Source: Microbacterium ureisolvens | Lineage (GTDB): Bacteria; Actinomycetota; Actinomycetes; Actinomycetales; Microbacteriaceae | DNA: 64,000 bases | Direction of reading: 5' to 3' | Assembly (NCBI RefSeq): GCF_019511645.1 | Contig: NZ_JAEUAX010000009.1 | Coordinates: 1 to 64,000, forward strand | Part shown: positions 60,528-64,000 of the stretch, piece after piece | Numbering within the stretch: position 1 is the first letter of the stretch | How the letters are laid out: the number at the start of each line of letters is the position of its first letter | Notes under the pieces: generated by a model | The model's input: the letters and a program-made list of their open reading frames with translations, nothing else | Told to the model about the DNA's origin: nothing | The model's database searches: none | Program-made: the position numbers and the translations under genes

Positions 60528-60843
60528 GCGGGAATGGTACCGCCGTCGCCGGCCCGTGTCCGGGTGTCGCCCCGCGGACCCGCCGCGCCCGCGCCGAGAG
60601 CCCGTAGAGCACGAGCATGATCGCCATCGTCGTGAGGTAGAAGCCGTGCAGGATCCAGATCGGCCCGAACGGCAGGCTCAGCACGTAGAGCGTGTACACG
60701 GCGTTGCCGACGTTGCCCATCACGAGGGCGCTGAGGCTGTAGGAGCGCAGGTCGCCGGAGCGGACGGCCTTGACCACCATCGGCAGGTTGGCCGCGGCGA
60801 ATAGCACGGTCGAGACCGTACCGGCGAGCGTCGCAGCGTCCAT
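60472..60843 (-). CDS. SemiSWEET/PQ-loop small membrane protein
   Basis: Protein of 123 residues with three hydrophobic segments and a PQ-loop-like NLPMVVKAVRSGDLRSYSL and MGNVGNAVYTLYVL, as in SemiSWEET sugar transporters. The last ~40 residues are basic low-complexity and overlap the LuxR gene in another frame, so the natural end may be extended. The ATG at 60843 gives MDAATLAGTV. Nearby xylose genes would fit a sugar, but linkage is not shown. Confidence 0.75.
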   Translation of the reverse strand: MDAATLAGTVSTVLFAAANLPMVVKAVRSGDLRSYSLSALVMGNVGNAVYTLYVLSLPFGPIWILHGFYLTTMAIMLVLYGLSARARRVRGATPGHGPATAVPFPHGGHGRRTRARSVGFPVR

Positions 60844-60937
60844 ACAGGGAAGATACGGATGCTGCCACCCGCGATACATCCGCAGTTATACCCATTTCCG
60901 CCGGGGGCTGCATGATTCGCCCCGTGCGGGGCCGCGT

Positions 60938-62242
60938 TCAGGCGGACAGAACGGATGCTGCCTGCCGCGCGGCGCCGAGTGCGACGTACTCGCCCGGCTC
61001 GGGCACCTCCACCGGCAGGCCCAGCACGAGCGGAGCGATCCGGCGCACCGCCTCGGACTGCGCGCCGCCGCCGACGAGCAGCGCCCGCTCGAGCGGCACG
61101 CCCAGCCCGCGCAGCGCCTCGAGCCCGGCCGCGAGGCCGGAGAGCATGCCCTCGACCGCCGCGCGCGCGAGGTTCTCGCGCGTCGTGGAGGCGAGGGTCA
61201 TGCCGGTGAGGGATGCCGTGGCGTCGGGCAGGTTCGGCGTGCGCTCGCCCTCGAAGTACGGCACGAGGGTGAGACCCGCGGCGCCGGGAGCGGCGGCGAG
61301 CGCCAGTCGCGAAAGCTCGGCGTGATCGACCCCGAGCACGCGCCCGATGGCGTCGAGCACGCGGGCGGCGTTGAGCGTCGCGACGAGCGGCAGGAAGCGT
61401 CCCGTGCAGTCGGCGAAGCCCGCGACCGTGCCGGTGGGGTCGATGGTGCGCTCCTCGCTCACGGCGAAGACGGTGCCGCTCGTGCCGATCGAGACGACCA
61501 CGTCGCCCGGTCCGGCGCCCAGTCCCAGGGCCGCGCCCGCGTTGTCGCCGGCGCCGCCGCCGACGCGTCGGCCGTCGGCATCCGTCACCCACTCCTCGGG
61601 TCCGAGCACGCGCGGCAGTACGGCGTCGTGGCCGAGGGCGGCGACGAGGAGGTCGCGGTCGTAGCCGCCGGTGGCGGGGTTCCAGTACCCCGTGCCCGAG
61701 GCGTCGGAGCGGTCGGTGACGAGCTCGTCGAGCACGGGCCCCCGAGGCGACTCGCCCGCCGGCCCGAAGCCCCGCAGCCGCCACGTCAGCCAGTCGTGCG
61801 GCAGGGCGACGGCGGCGACGCGCGCGGCGTTGTCGGGCTCGGCGTCGCGCAGCCAGCGGAGCTTGGTGATGGTGAAGGATGCCACGGGCACCAGGCCCGT
61901 CCGCCGCGCGAGCTCGTCGGCGCCGAACTCGGCGGTGAGGTCGGCCGCGGCCCGCGCCGAGCGGGTGTCGTTCCACAGGAGGGCGTCGCGGACGACCCGG
62001 CCGTCGGCGTCGAGCGCGACCATGCCGTGCTGCTGCCCGCCGATCGCCCAGGCGTCGACGTCGTCGATCCCGCCGGCGTCGGCGATCGCGGCCTGCAGCG
62101 CGGTCCACCAGGCTTCGGGGTCGACGGAGGTGCCGTCGGGGTGCGACGCGCGCCCCTGGCGCACGACCGCGCCGGTGGCGGCATCCGTGATCACGACCTT
62201 GCACGACTGCGTCGACGAGTCGACCCCCATGACGAGCGTCAT
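60938..62242 (-). CDS. xylB: Xylulokinase
   Basis: FGGY-family kinase of 434 residues that phosphorylates D-xylulose for the pentose phosphate pathway. Motifs are [51 protein letters not shown] and [15 protein letters not shown]. Slightly shorter than typical XylB (about 480). The ATG at 62242 has AAGGAAGG 9-10 nt upstream. It lies downstream of xylA on the same strand, with a hairpin between them. Confidence 0.92.
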   Translation of the reverse strand: MTLVMGVDSSTQSCKVVITDAATGAVVRQGRASHPDGTSVDPEAWWTALQAAIADAGGIDDVDAWAIGGQQHGMVALDADGRVVRDALLWNDTRSARAAADLTAEFGADELARRTGLVPVASFTITKLRWLRDAEPDNAARVAAVALPHDWLTWRLRGFGPAGESPRGPVLDELVTDRSDASGTGYWNPATGGYDRDLLVAALGHDAVLPRVLGPEEWVTDADGRRVGGGAGDNAGAALGLGAGPGDVVVSIGTSGTVFAVSEERTIDPTGTVAGFADCTGRFLPLVATLNAARVLDAIGRVLGVDHAELSRLALAAAPGAAGLTLVPYFEGERTPNLPDATASLTGMTLASTTRENLARAAVEGMLSGLAAGLEALRGLGVPLERALLVGGGAQSEAVRRIAPLVLGLPVEVPEPGEYVALGAARQAASVLSA

Positions 62243-62360
62243 TGCTTGCAACCTTCCTTCATGTCCCGATCAATGCTCTTGGTGTCCTGGTTTCCGCCCC
62301 TGGAGGACCCCCTACAGCGCAAAGTGGGACACGCCGCGCTGAGAACGGGAGGAAACGGAT

Positions 62361-62391
62361 GCGGCGGCCGACCTCTTCGGTCGGCCGCCGC
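62361..62391 (-). terminator. Hairpin between xylA and xylB
   Basis: A perfect 13-bp stem, GCGGCGGCCGACC (62361-62373) with GGTCGGCCGCCGC (62379-62391), has a TCTTC loop. It lies 14 nt past the xylA stop. It could end the xylA transcript or lower xylB expression relative to xylA. Confidence 0.7.
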
Positions 62392-62405
62392 CCTCTCGGA
62401 TCAGG

Positions 62406-63596
62406 TCAGCCGCGGGCGCCGAGCAGGTGCTCGGTCGCGAGCTGCTGCAGGCGGACGAAGCCGAAGCCCTTGCCACCCAGGTAGGCCGAGGCGTCGAAGT
62501 CCTCGTACGCCGAGCGGTCGGCGAGGAAGTCGTCGTACGACTCGCCCTCGTTGAGCGTCGGCACCGACAGCTCGTCGACCTTCGCGGCGGCGAGCGCCTC
62601 CTGCACCTCGGGGTCGGCGCGGAAGGCCGCGGCGCGCTCCTTGAGCAGCAGGTAGGTGCGCATGTTCGCGGCGGCCGAGTCCCAGACGCCCGTCTCGTCC
62701 TCGGTGCGCGAGGGCTTGTAGTCGAAGTGACGCGGGCCGTCGTACGCGGGCACGCCGCCGGGGCCGCCGTTCTCGAGCAGGTCGACGAGCGCGAACGCGT
62801 TGTGCAGGTCGCCGTGGCCGAAGACGAGGTCCTGGTCGTACTTGATGCCGCGCTGGCCGTTGAGGTCGATATGGAAGAGCTTGCCGTGGTACAGCGCCTG
62901 GGCGATGCCGGCGGCGAAGTTCAGGCCCGCCATCTGCTCGTGGCCGACCTCGGGATTGAGGCCGACGAGCTCGGGGCGCTCCAGCGAGTCGATGAACGCG
63001 ATCGCGTGGCCCAGGGTGGGCAGCAGGATGTCGCCGCGGGGCTCGTTCGGCTTCGGCTCGATGGCGAAGCGGATGTCGTAGCCCTTGTCTGTGACGTAGT
63101 CGCCGAGGAGGTTGACGGCCTCGCGGTAGCGCTCGAGGGCGGCGCGGATGTCCTTGGCCGAGTCGTACTCGGCGCCCTCGCGACCACCCCACATGACGAA
63201 GGTCTTCGCGCCGAGCTCGGCACCGAGGTCGAGCTGGCGGAAGACCTTGCGCAGCGCGAAGCGGCGCACCTGGCGGTCGTTCGACGTGAAGCCGCCGTCC
63301 TTGAAGACCGGCGCCGAGAAGAGGTTGGTGGTCACCATCGGGATGATGAGGCCGGTGTCGTCGAGTGCGCCCTTCAGGCGGTCGATCTGCGTCTGGCGCT
63401 CGGCATCCGTCGACCCGAAGGCGAACAGGTCGTCGTCGTGGAAGGTGAGGCCGTAGGCGCCGAGTTCGGCGAGCTTCTCGACCGCGTGCACGACATCGAG
63501 GTGGTTGCGGGTCGGCCCGCCGAAGGGGTCGGTGCCGTTGTAGCCGATGGTCCAGAGGCCGAACGAGAACTTGTCGGCGCGGGTGGGGGTGGGCAT
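62406..63596 (-). CDS. xylA: Xylose isomerase
   Basis: Class I (actinobacterial type) xylose isomerase of 396 residues, converting D-xylose to D-xylulose. The active-site His is in [13 protein letters not shown]; metal ligands are in [23 protein letters not shown] and [12 protein letters not shown]. It resembles the enzyme used as glucose isomerase. The ATG at 63596 follows AAGGAG. Promoter and operator elements lie just upstream (63617-63636). Confidence 0.95.
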   Translation of the reverse strand: MPTPTRADKFSFGLWTIGYNGTDPFGGPTRNHLDVVHAVEKLAELGAYGLTFHDDDLFAFGSTDAERQTQIDRLKGALDDTGLIIPMVTTNLFSAPVFKDGGFTSNDRQVRRFALRKVFRQLDLGAELGAKTFVMWGGREGAEYDSAKDIRAALERYREAVNLLGDYVTDKGYDIRFAIEPKPNEPRGDILLPTLGHAIAFIDSLERPELVGLNPEVGHEQMAGLNFAAGIAQALYHGKLFHIDLNGQRGIKYDQDLVFGHGDLHNAFALVDLLENGGPGGVPAYDGPRHFDYKPSRTEDETGVWDSAAANMRTYLLLKERAAAFRADPEVQEALAAAKVDELSVPTLNEGESYDDFLADRSAYEDFDASAYLGGKGFGFVRLQQLATEHLLGARG

Positions 63597-63915
63597 GACG
63601 CTCCTTCGCGGTAAATGTTGCTGACGACAACCTATACCAGAACGGGTGCGGCGTCCACCCGCAGTCAGCGCGGCTCCGACGGGGCGGTCCACCGGGCGGC
63701 GCTCACGCGGCAGGCGGTGTCCGGTTGTGACAGGAAGTTCACCGGGCATTAACACGACGGGTGGCAGGCAGGACGGACAATGATCTCGGGAACGCGATCC
63801 GCTTCGCATCGACGTCGGCGTCAGCCTTTAGTCGGCCTTTCCCACCTGCGTCAACCCCTGTGCGGGAGCCGCCCGCCAGGCGGAGGATCGGGGCACGACG
63901 AGAGGAGTCTCCCCA
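63597..63915. other. Divergent promoter region between xylA and a truncated gene
   Basis: The 319 bp hold no convincing gene. Read leftwards: the xylA ribosome site, an imperfect palindrome (63617-63631) and a TATAGG -10 for xylA. Read rightwards: a TTGTGA...CATTAA pair near 63724-63751 that could be a promoter, then a long leader of about 150 nt before the ATG at 63916. Confidence 0.45.
63617..63636 (-). promoter_or_regulatory. xylA promoter with ROK-type operator
   Basis: GTTGCTGACGACAAC (63617-63631) is an imperfect dyad of GTTG and CAAC, typical of ROK-family sugar repressor sites. TATAGG (on the minus strand, 63631-63636) directly next to it would be the -10. Repression in absence of xylose is inferred. 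Confidence 0.5.
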
Positions 63916-64000
63916 ATGGTGCTCGAGAGACCGTCCTCACCGGCAAGGCGAGGTGCCCTGCGCTCACGCGCCGTACCGGGACTGCACGAACTGCCGCCAA
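63916..64000 (+). CDS. Start of an unidentified gene, truncated by window end
   Basis: An ATG at 63916 follows AGAGGAG and opens a frame of 28 codons reaching the window edge (MVLERPSSPARRGALRSR as its beginning). A basic N terminus like this could precede a signal sequence. Too short to identify. Confidence 0.45.
   Translation, partial: MVLERPSSPARRGALRSRAVPGLHELPP

Noticed and set aside
1..64000. rRNA, tRNA, riboswitch or complete insertion sequence
   Set aside because: None could be supported by reading both strands; small RNA genes could still be missed without covariance-model searches.

Overview
The window reads as chromosomal DNA of a high-GC actinobacterium. Microbacteriaceae, probably Microbacterium, fits best: gene products match families common there (DUF6421, DUF4916 NUDIX, DUF2695, LysR-type substrate-binding proteins without a helix-turn-helix), GTG starts and 4-nt ATGA/GTGA overlaps are frequent, and the family-typical GGATGC/GCATCC motif is scattered throughout. 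No rRNA, tRNA, CRISPR array, prophage or recognisable transposase was seen. The genus is inferred from gene content, not from a marker gene.

Layout. 1-10141 (+): a pyrimidine/hydantoin catabolic operon with a beta-ureidopropionase-type amidohydrolase, dihydropyrimidinase, a luciferase-like oxidoreductase, a four-gene ABC importer of the NMT1/THI5 type, a class III aminotransferase and a CoA-acylating semialdehyde dehydrogenase. Together these could import a ring compound and convert dihydropyrimidine via N-carbamoyl-beta-alanine, beta-alanine and malonate semialdehyde to acetyl-CoA. 10163-23660: housekeeping and accessory genes (lipid kinase, Lrp/AsnC regulator divergent from a DUF6421 gene, SDR, threonine aldolase, DivIVA-like coiled-coil protein, M3 peptidase, NUDIX, esterase, ABC-F protein, two PspC mini-proteins). 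23773-29392: the Lhr helicase and Nei-type glycosylase overlap.

29712-42403: a polyamine/amine utilisation region with a spermidine/putrescine-type ABC importer, cysteine hydrolase, PuuB-like FAD oxidase, cupin, a PucR regulator and a second semialdehyde dehydrogenase/aminotransferase pair. It is interrupted by a DUF2695 gene and a Phd/VapC-type toxin-antitoxin pair. A 12-nt motif recurs upstream of the importer and beside pucR, with a close variant before the oxidase.

42549-44825: small genes. 45042-50526 (-): the most unusual locus, a compact four-gene cassette of ECF sigma factor, small beta-rich protein, signal-less subtilase with four NPHSIT repeats, and TPR-CHAT caspase-like protein. 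It looks like an intracellular two-protease signalling or defence cascade. 50642-60843: a frameshifted amidotransferase, membrane proteins, a TetR/ABC-2 exporter pair around a large nested palindrome, an alarmone synthetase, a methyltransferase and a LuxR/TPR regulator. 60938-63596 (-): xylB and xylA. A truncated gene starts at 63916.

Two copies of a short palindromic element were found. One is inserted in frame inside the second ATPase domain of the ABC-F gene (22163-22226). The other is intergenic (57546-57630).
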